In this document: positions 39,301-48,135 of the stretch, one piece after another
How the letters are laid out: the number at the start of each line of letters is the position of its first letter
Position numbering within the stretch: the stretch's first letter is position 1
Origin: Dastarcus helophoroides
Taxonomy: Eukaryota > Arthropoda > Insecta > Coleoptera > Bothrideridae
Assembly: GCA_028583605.1 (NCBI GenBank)
Contig: CM053330.1
Location: 21,974,129-22,038,128, forward strand
Length of the DNA: 64,000 nt
Reading direction: 5' to 3'
Program-made: the position numbers and the translations under genes
Notes under the pieces: generated by a model
The model's database searches: none
Told to the model about the DNA's origin: nothing
Seen by the model: only the letters and a program-made list of their open reading frames with translations

Positions 39301-42300
39301 TTTTTCTAGTTTGAACTTTTTTCTCTAGATCCCAAATGTAAACTTGAGATTCTTTTCTAGAAATGCTCTAACTCGAAAATTGATAAACATGTTTAATAAA
39401 TTTCAAGTTTCTTTTACAAAAATTCGACTTTTTTCTCTAAATATCTCAATCAAAGTTAAAATTTCGATATTAAATGCAGTTTATTTAGTTTAAATTCGAA
39501 ATGCCTTGATTAGAACTCAGAATTTTGTGAATAATTAAGGTCGAAATTTGAAATTTTCTGATTAACCTCAAAATTTTCTTTTTCTTTATTTCGAAGTTTT
39601 TACCGTAGGACCATTTGACTTTAAAATCGAAATTTCAACTTCTTTGACAATAATTTGCCAGATAAAATGGGATAATTTTTTCCCATTATTTTTTGTCAAA
39701 CTTTTGAATTGAATTTTGAAATTCCAGGTTTCATAGAAGAGTTGAATTAATAAAAGGTTAAATAAAAATTTTCTAGATAATCTTAAAGGTTTTAAATTTG
39801 AAAATGTATATTTTTATAGAATTTTAATTTTAAAGTGTTCGAATTTCATTTTTCAAAAGTTTAAAGTTTCATCACTAACTTCTTAGAAAATGTCTATCAG
39901 TCAAAATTTTATTAAAAAAATTAAAATTTAGACTTTAAACTCAAAAGTCCCAAAAGTCCAATATTCAAAAATTTACTAAATTTTGGGTTTCAGTTTCAAT
40001 TTCTCGTTAATTTGAAATCCATTTTTATCAATTGTGGGCTTCTTAGGCATTTAAAGTTTTTCTCTCAACATTCGGGGTATTTAATCTTGAAATTTTAAAT
40101 TGAGATTTCGAGAAAATATTTAAAATTTGAACAAAAGTTTGATTTTATTAAAGAAAATTGTTTTACAAAATGTCAGGCTTGAAATTTCAGCTATTGAATC
40201 GAATTTGTTTCTCTTTTTTTTCTTCTCTTTCTTTAATCTCAAACTTCGACAATAAACCCTAAATTTTAACACTTTCGAAATGTTGAGTTTATTCTGAAAA
40301 TTTTAAATTTAAAATTAAACTTGTAATTTTTTACTCTAAAAATTCGATGAAAAACGCAAAATATAAACTTTTTCTAAAATGTTAACCTTGATTCTTACCA
40401 TTTTTTCGAAATTTTGAATTTAAACTCAAAATTTTGACTTTTTCTCGGAGTTCTGTGTTTGAAATTTTAGAATCGAAAATTCAAGAATATTTTAAACTCG
40501 ACGTTTGTCTAGGAAGTTTTAGTTTAAAGTTAAAAATAATACTTTTCAAAATTCCACTTATAAATTTTTTGGTCTCTGATTTTTTAAAAATTATGAATTT
40601 AAAGTTTAAAGTTCGAAAAATTGATTTTTTAAAATAAATTGGCTTCGAATAGTTCCTAGAATTTTTGACTTTTGTTCCAAATTTTTCGGTGTAAAATTAA
40701 AATTTTTAATTTTCATCAAATATTTTAAAATCGAATTATCTGCCAGAACGTCCCCATTGAAGACATTTCTTGGTATTTAAACAATGAGTGTTTTTATTTC
40801 AGAAACTTTCACGTCTTCAAGTTGTATAAGTGAACGTTGCGCAATGTATTAACATTTTCTGGCGTCCGTTTAAGTTTAATACCAGAATACCGTATCCGCA
40901 TCCGCCCAAAGGAGAATCCGCTCAACAGAGGTTCATTTATATGGAACTTTGTATTATACAGTTCCAGACTATAAAAAACTATCCTCTTAGTAGAAGTGTC
41001 CGCTCAATAGAAGTGTCTCCGATATGAGAATTTTATGTTTATTACATTTTTGATATATATTTGGAAGTTAACAACTACCTTTTATGTTATTTTTCGAAAA
41101 GAAAAAATGACTCATAAACCAGTTTTCAAATTTTTATTCGCCGAGTTATCTATAAATGAAAAAGTCAGTAAATTTACATACACTACTTACAGGGGCCCCT
41201 GGCAGAAGAATAGAAGATTTCAAATATGGAATGTGTATGATCTTTTTTTTAGTCTTCCTTTAAATTTGTTGTTATTTGGATGAAATTTGAAAGAACTGTT
41301 TTTAATTATTGTTAGTAGAAATGAGGTGACTGCTGAAACTTTAAAATCACTAGCTTTTATTAAATACCTAAATACAAAATCAATTAAAATATAACTCATC
41401 TAAAATCCAAAAGGTTAATTTACCCTGCTCATTTTTTTAGTGTTATTAAAGCTTGTAAGGTCCCGAATGCACAAATTGTGAGAGGTCCGGCCTCTTACGA
41501 AGGTCCTCCAGGCCCGACATTTGTCTCAGTAGGCCTAAATGGGGGTTGCAATAGAATACCAAATAATATTTTACACAAAAACATTGAATGGAAGTAATTA
41601 ATTTTTTTCTGTTTGCTTTTTTATTTCTGCTGTGACCTGATTATTAAAATATATAAAAAATTAGCTCATTTGCAAAATTATCTCCATAGCTCTTCTAGTG
41701 TATATCGACCTATCCAACAAAGACTGTAGTAACTCATTACTTGCAGTACTGAGATAATTGAAGTTAAAATGTTTACATAGTCATAAAAAATTAGTACACT
41801 GAAAATGTATTATTTGAAATATCTTGAAATTTGCTGTGCAAATGTAGAATTTAAAAATTGTGAAAGATTTTTTAATATGCAATAATTCAAAATATGAGTT
41901 TTCAATAAAATATACTGGGTGAATCCTAGGGACTGCCAATGCATCTCACTGTCAGTGTAAACTTGGTTGGAAAATATTTTATTTATTGGTATGCGATACT
42001 CTCTAATGAAAAATATTATGGAGCTTGAATGCTTGATGTACATAACTCAAACCAAAATTGAGTTACTGCAGTCGTCATTGGAAGAGTCGATATGTAGATT
42101 GAAATACCACTATCATGGCCAAATATTTTTAATTTCCAGTAAATCATAAAATAGTTTCCATTGAAATATTTCGAAAAATCCAATTAGGAAAAAATAAATA
42201 AACATAATTCATTGAATGCAGAATATGGGACCCATTGCTTTTATAAATAACCTTGAAATTAAAAACAGTCATGAAAGTTCCTGGGCGTCAGCTTGTTAGT

Positions 42301-43604
42301 CTTTAAATTGCTTAACATTTTCCCCATTTCATTGAATCCGTATTTCCTGACATTTCCAAAATTCCCATATTGGTCCTTCATATCTTTGACACACAGTATG
42401 AGTAAGAATTTTGTCATTAGGATTCAACATTATTACTGTTAAGTTAACTTTTAATAATACAGTGTTTTGTAACTTGACAGCTAAAGTGAAGTATGTAAAA
42501 TTGAAGAATTCTAAACATAAAATAAAAAATAGGCTTTAAGCAAACCACAGTCAACGTTAGTGGTGTGCAATTAAAGCAGCAACAAAAACAAGTTTTTTTT
42601 ATTTAAAAATTTGACAATGGTCTCCAAGATCCCTGGACCTTAACCTACTTGATTGTTATTTATAAGATCACAATTAGTTTATACTTGAGCCAATTAATAG
42701 CATTGAGCAATTACAAAACCAAATTTTAAATGCAGTACATCATATTCAAAACACTGTAAATGTTGCAGATGTTTACAATTCACTACTTTTGTGTGGCCAG
42801 GCGATGTAAATGGTAGTATTTTTGAAAATCTCCTTTTTTTCATTGTTATATCTTGGGTTAAAATTGTTCAAACAATCGAATAAAATAACAATCTTTAAGG
42901 AATAATTCATAAACGAAAGCCAAAATAAAAAAAAGTTACTCTTCATTTTATGCTTAGAATTCGATTTTATATATGACATTTCATTTTTGCTGACCAGTTA
43001 CAAAACACCCTGTATGCTATAAAAGGTATTTCAAATGTTTACAACGTTCCATTTTTCGAGTAATTACCAAATAGATCTATTGCAACCACCAAGACAGGAA
43101 CTGTCAAATATTAATGCAATATAAAAACCTGCTAATTCTTCATCTGAAGGAAAATATTCACTGCCTGAATCTTCGTTACAACTAATGTGTTCGTCAGTTG
43201 TAGATTTATCAATATTTGTGTTGAAGGTGGTTGAATGTTTTCTCTTGCGCTTGCCTTTCTGGTTTACTGACTCACAATCGACTAAAGATTTTTTAAAGTC
43301 CTGCCTTTTTTTGAGTTCTTCTTGTCTTTTGATATAGCTTTGTATATTTAGGATTGTCTTGTCTTTGTCACAATCCGGCTCATTATCAACAATTTCGCCA
43401 TCCTCAAGCAAATCTGTTTCCGCTTTAGAAAGTAATTCCAACTCCTTGAGGGCTTGATTTTCTAAGACTTGTTGTTTGGCACTCCACAAATTTACACCTT
43501 CAACCAGTTTCAACTCATCCACCTCATTGTCCTAAATTATAAAGTCAGTTATCCTGCATTAAACTACTCAAACAGTTTACCTCTGCCGAAGAAACAGATT
43601 CCAT
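21211..43604 (-). CDS. ERCC6: DNA excision repair protein ERCC-6 (CSB), 13 exons
   Basis: This is a SWI2/SNF2-family DNA-dependent ATPase that recognises stalled RNA polymerase II and recruits excision repair to transcribed strands in the nucleus. Joined exons are 43604-43581, 43531-43129, 35839-35587, 28524-28372, 28318-28191, 28130-27775, 27712-27539, 27481-27332, 26626-26387, 26287-26084, 22257-22093, 22042-21415 and 21359-21211. They total 3027 nt, or 1008 residues plus stop, with every junction in phase and GT..AG. The protein shows an acidic N-terminal part with SEYFPSDEE (about residue 130), RDDGD before the ATPase, Walker A DEMGLGKT (K256), DEGH (362-365), [12 protein letters not shown] LTGSPMQNN, and motif [13 protein letters not shown] (667-677). 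A Lys/Glu-rich linker and a conserved C-terminus ([12 protein letters not shown]...[10 protein letters not shown]...ALQALRKSR) follow. That C-terminus separates CSB from ERCC6L and other SNF2 proteins. It is shorter than human CSB (1493 residues), mainly at the N-terminus and the linker. The start is the first ATG, in a good context (A at -3, G at +4). Confidence 0.95.
21415..22042 (-). CDS. ERCC6: ERCC6 exon 12
   Basis: This is a long Lys/Glu-rich, probably largely helical linker. It ends with the conserved [11 protein letters not shown] and the donor AAAG|GTATTT (phase 1). Composition differs from the ATPase exons but the frame is open throughout. Confidence 0.92.
22093..22257 (-). CDS. ERCC6: ERCC6 exon 11
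   Basis: It encodes [20 protein letters not shown] and [13 protein letters not shown], the CSB/Rad26 block that follows the ATPase. It has 55 codons, phase 0. The internal Met is not a start. Confidence 0.93.
22790..24503 (+). mobile_element. RTE/SINE-like element enclosing a low-complexity array (ERCC6 intron 10)
   Basis: It begins AACTAGCTGATACCCGCCCC...GCCTTCGACCGCGTGAAAG and ends with CCGGACAAACAAACAC and ACTTTCGCATTTATATATTA. In insect genomes these two signatures mark the two ends of an RTE-related or SINE repeat. Between them lies about 1.5 kb of the CGACTTTTT-type array instead of ordinary element sequence. The starting signature recurs at 17478. It has no coding capacity. The family assignment is from memory. 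Confidence 0.55.
24560..24784. mobile_element. MITE of the CAGGYYRAACCAAATTTGATTT family, copy 2
   Basis: It starts TACAGGTCGAACCAAATTTG and ends CAAATTTGGTTCAACCTGTA with TA on both sides. Its inverted arms extend through GGGATCTCGTAAACTATTAG. It is 225 bp and non-coding. It lies 57 bp after the RTE-like element in ERCC6 intron 10. Confidence 0.82.
24805..26068. mobile_element. Decayed hAT-like element enclosing an array (ERCC6 intron 10)
   Basis: The left end is CAGGGGTGGCCCAC, followed by GTGATCGACTATTTG. The right end reads, in reverse complement, TATGTATGGCCAACAAG and CGATCGCGATCGACTAGG. The shared TGGCC..GATCGACT layout is that of a hAT group, but the right terminus is mutated and no 8-bp duplication survives. 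The interior is the same low-complexity array. It ends about 15 bp from exon 10. Confidence 0.5.
26084..26287 (-). CDS. ERCC6: ERCC6 exon 10 (motifs V and VI)
   Basis: It encodes [40 protein letters not shown] and GTIEEK, the most conserved part of SNF2 lobe 2. Its donor GAGAAA|GTGAGT lies about 15 bp from the end of a decayed hAT in intron 10. Confidence 0.96.
26387..26626 (-). CDS. ERCC6: ERCC6 exon 9 (start of lobe 2)
   Basis: It encodes [40 protein letters not shown] and [20 protein letters not shown]. The acceptor is TTATTTCAG|CCA and the donor AAG|GTATAT. It has 80 codons, phase 0. Confidence 0.95.
26627..27331. other. ERCC6 intron 8, nothing recognised
   Basis: This 705-bp AT-rich intron contains a short (TA)n run near 27280-27294 and no open frame or transposon terminus. 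Confidence 0.6.
27332..27481 (-). CDS. ERCC6: ERCC6 exon 8
   Basis: It has 50 codons and includes [13 protein letters not shown], the conserved signature before helicase lobe 2. The donor is GAA|GTAAGT. The preceding segment ([20 protein letters not shown]) is less conserved. Confidence 0.93.
27539..27712 (-). CDS. ERCC6: ERCC6 exon 7
   Basis: It encodes [20 protein letters not shown] and [20 protein letters not shown], the inter-lobe region of SNF2 ATPases. It has 58 codons, phase 0 at both ends. Confidence 0.95.
27775..28130 (-). CDS. ERCC6: ERCC6 exon 6 (motifs II and III)
   Basis: It encodes [12 protein letters not shown], the DEGH box within [34 protein letters not shown] and the CSB-typical [10 protein letters not shown]. 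The donor is CAG|GTAAGA, phase 0. Confidence 0.96.
28191..28318 (-). CDS. ERCC6: ERCC6 exon 5
   Basis: It encodes [20 protein letters not shown] (motif Ia region) and [10 protein letters not shown]. Flanking introns are 53 and 60 bp. Confidence 0.95.
28372..28524 (-). CDS. ERCC6: ERCC6 exon 4 (Walker A)
   Basis: It begins [14 protein letters not shown] and includes [19 protein letters not shown], the ATP-binding motif I. The donor is GGAAG|GTTAGC, phase 2. Confidence 0.95.
28768..28850. mobile_element. hAT-like terminal fragment (ERCC6 intron 3)
   Basis: The phrase CAGAATTTTTCAAAGTGGGG, followed by ACACGAACCCCTAGG, resembles the well-known end of Charlie-type hAT elements. No partner end was located. 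Confidence 0.4.
29340..30560. repeat. Low-complexity array, A-rich orientation (ERCC6 intron 3)
   Basis: Phrases such as AAATTTCGAGAAAAAATCAA recur. This is the complement of the T-rich unit seen elsewhere, so the arrays occur in both orientations. Confidence 0.75.
30565..30760. repeat. CAAGA-rich segment (ERCC6 intron 3)
   Basis: About a dozen CAAGA/TCTTG words (GAACAAGACCAAGACAAGAA, TTCTTGTC, GACAAGAAGCAAGATTTCTT) cluster here. A similar cluster lies at 32757-32900, on the other side of the tandem duplication. Together they may be the ends of one element. Confidence 0.55.
30686..31500 (+). repeat. Tandem duplication, copy A (~815 bp)
   Basis: It matches copy B (31501-32345) in order: GAAGCAAGAT..CTTGCTTTTTTCAAGATTTTC, AAGCTCTA..AACAGTG/AATAGTG, TCAAAATGACACTATT, TTATTATTGAAACTTG, and the end TACATACTACAGCAATTTGAGG. 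Copies are diverged and made of the low-complexity unit, but they align over the full length at an offset of 815-840 bp. Confidence 0.75.
31501..32345 (+). repeat. Tandem duplication, copy B (~840 bp)
   Basis: This is the downstream partner of 30686-31500, with the same order of landmarks and the end GCATACTACTGCAGAATGAG. It shows that the low-complexity DNA can also grow by duplication of near-kilobase units. Confidence 0.75.
32757..32900. repeat. CAAGA-rich segment, second cluster
   Basis: Words such as GCAAGACAAGTATC, CTTGTCTTGCTCAGC and GATAAGACAAGAAG occur here. It resembles 30565-30760. Confidence 0.5.
32901..34466. other. ERCC6 intron 3 DNA, no gene recognised
   Basis: AT-rich sequence with a 10-C run at about 33547-33556 and a GC-richer strip at 33275-33360. 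No open frame with a domain was seen. Confidence 0.5.
34467..34972 (+). repeat. Dispersed repeat, copy 2 (ERCC6 intron 3)
   Basis: Same family and orientation as 3465-3965. Shared strings include AATTTGTCTCTTACATTATT and TACAGTTATCAGTTC against CACAGTTATCTGTTC. Confidence 0.7.
35587..35839 (-). CDS. ERCC6: ERCC6 exon 3
   Basis: The acceptor AATTTTAG|AT completes the Asp codon begun in exon 2. The exon encodes [20 protein letters not shown] and [12 protein letters not shown], the conserved run-up to the ATPase domain. The donor is CAG|GTAAGA. It stands alone between introns of 7.3 and 7.1 kb. Confidence 0.92.
36281..36415 (+). repeat. Direct repeat flanking a mariner-like element, left
   Basis: It contains CAAGAATGTCGACTGTAATA and TTTTACTTTAATTTATCCAA. 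It matches 37214-37345, beyond the element, in the same orientation. Confidence 0.65.
36428..37210. mobile_element. TA-flanked DNA element with GGRGAGACTGGGGTATT ends (ERCC6 intron 2)
   Basis: The left end is GGAGAGACTGGGGTATTGTG and the complement of the right end is GGGGAGACTGGGGTATTCTG. TA dinucleotides lie at both borders (36426-36427 and 37211-37212). A second inverted pair, GGAATTACGGACCACTTTG and AAAGTGGTCCGTAATTC, lies inside (36580 and 36874). At 783 bp it is non-coding, so a non-autonomous Tc1/mariner-type element is likely. Confidence 0.75.
37214..37345 (+). repeat. Direct repeat flanking a mariner-like element, right
   Basis: It contains CAAGAATGTCGACTCTAATA and TTTTACTTTAATTTATCGAA, matching 36281-36415. 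At about 135 bp it is far too long to be a target duplication, so the element probably landed between two pre-existing tandem units. Confidence 0.65.
37346..40740. repeat. Low-complexity array (ERCC6 intron 2)
   Basis: This is 3.4 kb of degenerate AAATTTCGA/CTTTTT phrases with mixed orientation. No transposon ends or genes were seen inside it. Confidence 0.75.
40741..41025. mobile_element. Possible pogo/Tigger-like fragment (ERCC6 intron 2)
   Basis: The phrases GAGAATCCGCTCAACAGAGG and GAAGTGTCCGCTCAATAGAA resemble the repeated subterminal motif of Tigger elements. No terminal pair or transposase is visible. Confidence 0.35.
41026..42457. other. ERCC6 intron 2 DNA, no gene recognised
   Basis: AT-rich sequence with a GC-richer scrap at 41455-41545. 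Part of that scrap (GTCTCAGTAGGCCTA) resembles the complement of 35900-35930 (GTCTCAGCGGGCCTG), suggesting two pieces of one unidentified element. Confidence 0.4.
42458..43014 (+). mobile_element. Deleted mariner-like element (ERCC6 intron 2)
   Basis: The left end TACAGTGTTTTGTAACTTGA is complementary to the right end CCAGTTACAAAACACCCTGTA. Inside, at about 42620-42810, the plus strand reads [15 protein letters not shown], two stops, then [20 protein letters not shown]. This is the C-terminal DDE-transposase signature (PRSPDLxPLDFFLW) of IS630-Tc1-mariner elements. It has in-frame stops and is inactive. It ends 114 bp from ERCC6 exon 2. Confidence 0.82.
43129..43531 (-). CDS. ERCC6: ERCC6 exon 2
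   Basis: The acceptor is TTATAATTTAG|GAC and the donor GCAG|GTTTTT, leaving one base of a split codon. The exon encodes the acidic and basic N-terminal region, including a [15 protein letters not shown] helix, the basic stretch KGKRKRK, and [11 protein letters not shown], which resembles the EYFP acidic segment of vertebrate CSB. Confidence 0.9.
43581..43604 (-). CDS. ERCC6: ERCC6 exon 1
   Basis: It encodes MESVSSAE and ends at GAG|GTAAAC, phase 0. Intron 1 is only 49 bp. The ATG lies 113 bp from the edge of a hAT insertion. Confidence 0.75.
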
Positions 43605-44092
43605 TTTTAAAATTCCCAAACATAAACAATTAACATATGATTTTGTTTTCAATCATTCGTATTCCAATTCTAACCTAACAATAAATGACAAAAGATAATC
43701 ACAAATAGGTTCATAGTCGGTATGTCGATTCCTTTTTAAAATAATCGATTTTTAGATCGATTCAAATCTTGCCCAAAAGAATCGATTCCCGATTAAATTG
43801 GATGCTGAAAGATCGATTTCCGATTAATCGCCTTGTTAGTGAAATTTTTAAACATTTCTAATAAAAGAAAAATTGAATAATAATGATGAATTGGCGTCAT
43901 ATCTCCTATATCAAAAATATTAACTTTAAGTGCTACAAAGGTTAAAATGTTGTGACAAAGCATTTAGATAGGGAAATTACGTAATAATTTATAGGCAACT
44001 CAAAGCCTAAAGAAAATTGCGCCACCATTATGTCCAACTTGTAGTTGACAGTTGGGCCCATTTATTATATTCTATGCTTTGTATGTTTCTTG

Positions 44093-46173
44093 TAGAGTTG
44101 GGCATCGAATCGCAGACCTGTTCTTTTGCACCTAGTTCACTCGCATGATCCGGTGCACCTATAGTTCCTACTTCAATAAACTAGGTGCGCAGGTTCAGCT
44201 ACTCCGGGAAGTGCGAGATCTTAAATGAGGTGGAGTACTGACCCAAAGATTAGACCAATGTGCTCACCGTCCTGACACAATGAATATAATGACTTACCAT
44301 AATATTGCTGTTGTTGCAAAGTCGAAAATACGGAATCTGTAGACATATTAGGAGAACAGAGGTGTGGTAAATGAAGATGTCGCTAGAATACCATAATGCA
44401 TGTCGTTTTAATGTTTCTGTTATGAGAATTTGAATACAGTGGAATGGTGGTTCGACTAGTGCAACGATAGATTTTTCGTAAAAATATTAACATTTTTTGC
44501 ATCTATTATATTTTAATTGAATATACTTAGCTGAGGAATATATTTGTAAGGCATAAAGTGTTAAAATTAAATTCAAACCTAACTTTAATAACTCAGAAAT
44601 TGGAAATAAACCCGTGTACTCTATATGTATGTTTCGTTATTTTGCAAACTTGGACTCGTAAATAAATAATAACTAAAAATATATTAAATTTAGTTATACA
44701 CTAAATATATTACATAAAAATATACAAACAAAAAATATTTATAGTATATAAATCTAAATTAGGAAACTAATAATTAGCAGGTATAATAAACAAATTTACA
44801 AAAACTGGTTATTAACATTTAAAAATAAGATTTTCTCCACTTTGCTCAAACTTAAACGTGTTCTTTTTTCATTTAAAATTTGCCCAGCTTTTGAGAACAA
44901 GCGTTCACAAGGAACCTATGAAGGTAGAGCGCAACATTGGTGTCGAACTAATTCACTTAAATTTGGATATATAATAGCATGTTCTTTCCACTAATTTAAA
45001 GGGTTCATATTTCTTTGTAATATTTCATCTTCAAGATATCGCTATACCTCCATAATAGCTCTAGATCTTGATGTACCTGGCGGTTTGACTTTTAAAACTG
45101 CTTTATCAATAGACGCTCATATAGATATGGTATTTGTAGCCGTGTTGTTTTCTATTGTCGGCGCATTAATTTCAGTTTCAATTTTGCGAAATTATTTGCC
45201 ATATCAAATCCACAATTTTAGATTTTGTCTGTTGAATCGCAACCTCATTTTTGGACACGTGTGTCTTATACCTAGGATCTAAAAAGATACATACGGCTAA
45301 AGTGTCACTAAATTCAATATTTATCAATCTTTCGTTAATGCCATTTTCCAAATTTTTTATTATGTCCTTGGAAGTGGAACAAGTGGTCTTTATTTTTAAC
45401 TTATCCATAACATTCAGTAATGCATTGGTAAATACTATGACTAAAAAACCAGACATATAATTTTCACCGCTTGCAGCCCGTGTAACATTTTCGAAAGGAC
45501 TAAGTATATGGTTAAGTATAGACTAAATTTTTTATTAAATCCCATTCCTCTATGGTCAACATTGGTAAATTAAAATTATTTAATATTGCCATGGTAGATC
45601 TTACGGCATCTTCTAACTCTAAAATTCTTTGTAACATAGAAAATGTCGAATTCCACCTTGTTATCACATCTTTCTTTAATTTTTAAAAAACGAAGAATTG
45701 AAAACCATGTATCTCAAAAACGGTACATTTGAGAGGCATTGTTTATATAACAGTCATACTATTTTTGATACTTTTTTGCCGCTTAAAATTTCCGCAATGG
45801 AAAGCATGTGAAATATGAAAAAGAATAACTGATTGAAAATTCACAAAAAATATTTATTTACATTTAAATATAGCATTTTTATTGAATGAATATAAATATG
45901 TATGTATGTGCCATCGCCATCTATTAGACATATGTATAAGATAATAGCTATTTCAATTTATTATATTTAACGAATCTGCAGATGACGGTTCGATTCGATT
46001 CGTTCAGCGTTCCGATCTAAAAGATGAATGAACTAAAAGAAACCACAAGATCTAAATACCCATTCAGGCGCGCAGGTCTTGCACCGTTGCACCTAGTTTG
46101 GTGCACCTAGTTCAAAATAAAGATCGGAGTAAGTGCACCTGTTCCGAAAAAAAAGCAGGTCCAGCTATCCCTA
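44093..46173 (-). mobile_element. Inner hAT element with decayed transposase
   Basis: It begins TAGAGTTGGGCATCG and ends AGCTGGACC-complement..ATCCCTA, flanked by a perfect 8-bp duplication GTTTCTTG (44085-44092 and 46174-46181). Repeated GTGCACCTAGTT phrases lie near both ends. It is wholly contained in the outer hAT and is therefore the younger insertion. Confidence 0.88.
44815..45700 (-). pseudogene. hAT (BED-finger type) transposase remnant
   Basis: In order on the minus strand: RWNSTFYML and RILELEDAVRSTMAIL (about 45690-45560), then MSGFLVIVFTNALLNVMDKL, ...AVCIFLDPRYKTHVSKNEVA and KSKIVDLIW (45456-45178). Near 44930-44815 comes the dimerisation motif VPCERLFSKAGQILNEKRTR with LSKVEKILFLNVN. 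FLDPRYK and ERLFSKAG are hallmarks of hAT transposases. The N-terminal zinc finger is missing, and frameshifts separate the blocks. Confidence 0.85.
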
Positions 46174-46746
46174 GTTTCTTGTACATAACTGCAAGTTGAC
46201 TAACTGAGGTTAGTGTTTACGATTGTGATTTTGTGTTTTTTTATGGATTTGCAGTGTAATTTTAAAATAAATTGACAAAATAAATACGTTCATTTAACAA
46301 TCGAAAAAATAAAATGTTAGTCACCAAACACACTGACAACTGACAGAATAACAGTCTAGCGGAACAAACTACGATGGCGCCACAGTTATCTTTCCTATAG
46401 TAGGGAGGTCTATAACCTATAACCTTCTAGATAACCATACTTTCCTATTCAGTCAACGACATAATGAATGAAAAGAAATGTTAATGTTGCGATCTGTTGG
46501 CTTATTAACGTAGCTATTGCTAGTATATAGAAGTTGAGAATAACATAACGACATAAATACACTAATATAAAAAATTTTTAATTTATAGTGACCTGCATGT
46601 AAGGTGCATCGATCCGATTCTTAGGATTTTTGAATCGTTCATTGGATCGATCTTGTATTTGAGATCGATCTAAAAAATCGATCTTGAGACTTAAAAAAAT
46701 CGATTTTTCGATTAATCGATCTCAGATCGACATGCCCAGTTCATAG

Positions 46747-47639
46747 ATAACATCAAGATGAATAAACCTTGAAATAAAACGCATATGTATTTATTTTAAC
46801 TTTTCACCCTAAAGATGAAAAGAATTCCTTGTTTTCAACCTAATTATTAATTTTTTTAATGGCGAATAATCCCAATATTTTAAACCAAAGAAAGAAAGAA
46901 AACTATTACACAACATTACCACACTCGTGGATTAAATGAAGTAGTCAATCAACGTCACAGTATACAGTGACGTTATGAAATATACAGTGTAGTTGTTTTA
47001 AAACTTGACATAAGCCAACTTTTTTATTTTAAATGATAGACTAGTACTTCCAATTGCAAAGTTATAGGAAATAGGTTGAGTAAGAAAAATGTACCAAAAA
47101 ATTATTCCTATGTTGCCACATTTCTTTAGTAGATACTAAAACAATATTTTTTAAATGGCAATACTGCATCTTTTTAATATATTTTGATAAATCTTCAAAT
47201 TCTAAACAAAAAGTGTTTTGTCACATTTTTTATTTGAAATTGCCGTTTCAAACAATCTTCAGTTGACAGGAACTAAAAAAAGCTTACATAACAATAGTAG
47301 GCTTTGGAAATTAAACAAAAATTGCGTTGTTTGAAAGAGTCATCAAAATGACTGAAAATTTCTGTTTTTTAAGTTTTTAACGTATGTTTTAAATAGATTA
47401 TCAGTGATTAACAACTTCAAAATTTTAATACATTTGAACTATCATGACAAACGACAAAATAAAAAACCCAGTGACGCATTATATGAAATTCTATTTCAAC
47501 AAAGAATTTTATTTTGCCTTAGAAAATTCTAGGCTCTTTAAGACGTCAAAGTAACACTTGATCAACCAAAACAATCAATAACATATTGTTAGGTCTTCTC
47601 TTAGCCAAAAAGCACAGCACAGGCCATACTTTGAGTGAC
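46747..47639. other. AT-rich intergenic DNA
   Basis: No gene or element end is recognised. A short direct repeat, ACAGTGACGTTATGAAATATACAGTG, lies near 46965-46990. Confidence 0.5.
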
Positions 47640-47762
47640 TAAGGATGCAACATCCTTCAAAAAAGAATCCACGTTTGAACATCGATATTTTATTAACGAA
47701 ATATCGTTGTCTCTAACATCGATATTCGGTAACAATATATCGATATTTTTACGCTGTTTTTT
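47640..47762 (+). mobile_element. hAT-type terminal segment, copy 1
   Basis: It starts TAAGGATGCAACATCCTTCA, with repeated CATCGATATT words. It aligns with 48011-48135 in the same orientation. Confidence 0.55.
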
Positions 47763-47829
47763 TTTAATAATACTTAATTGGGAGCCTAAGAAGTCGAAAT
47801 TACGAAGATGTAGAAAGCACATCAATAAT

Positions 47830-47970
47830 TTTTTTGAGAAATATCGACTTGTTTCTCAAAATTCCGAGATTAAAGTCAAAATTTCGACTTTAATCTCGAA
47901 ACCTCGACTTTTTTCTCGAAATTTCGAGATTTAAATCAAAATTTTGAAAAAAAAGTCGAAATTTCTATAC
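47830..47970. repeat. Best-preserved units of the ~20-nt repeat
   Basis: Alternating phrases TCGACTTTTTTCTCGAAATT and AGTCAAAATTTCGACTTTAA follow each other with little decay. They show the presumed ancestral form, a quasi-palindrome TCGAAATTTCGA joined by a T- or A-rich spacer. Confidence 0.7.
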
Positions 47971-48010
47971 TCTGGTGGTTGAGTTAAGGCAGATGGAAGT
48001 TGTGCGCCAC

Positions 48011-48135
48011 TAGAGATGCAACATCGTTCAATAAAGCATCGATATTTAAAAATCCATATTTTTTTAAATAAACTATTGATGTCTCAAACATCGGTATTCA
48101 CGAACGATACATTGATGTTTTTAAAATATTTATTT
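48011..48135 (+). mobile_element. hAT-type terminal segment, copy 2
   Basis: It starts TAGAGATGCAACATCGTTCA and aligns with 47640-47762. TAGRGATGCAACATCG is a familiar hAT terminus. The opposite end was not found. Confidence 0.55.

Larger units (their letters stand above)
43717..46738. mobile_element. Outer hAT-like element, split by a second hAT
   Basis: The left end is TCGGTATGTCGATTC and the complement of the right end is TGGGCATGTCGATCTGAG. The flanks are a perfect 8-bp repeat, GTTCATAG (43709-43716 and 46739-46746). The subterminal regions are full of ATCGAT words. Without the inner insertion it is about 0.93 kb and non-coding. It inserted 113 bp upstream of the ERCC6 start codon. Confidence 0.8.

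Noticed and set aside
43064..43522. 152-codon frame as a stand-alone gene
   Set aside because: It is ERCC6 exon 2, running past its true donor into intron 2.
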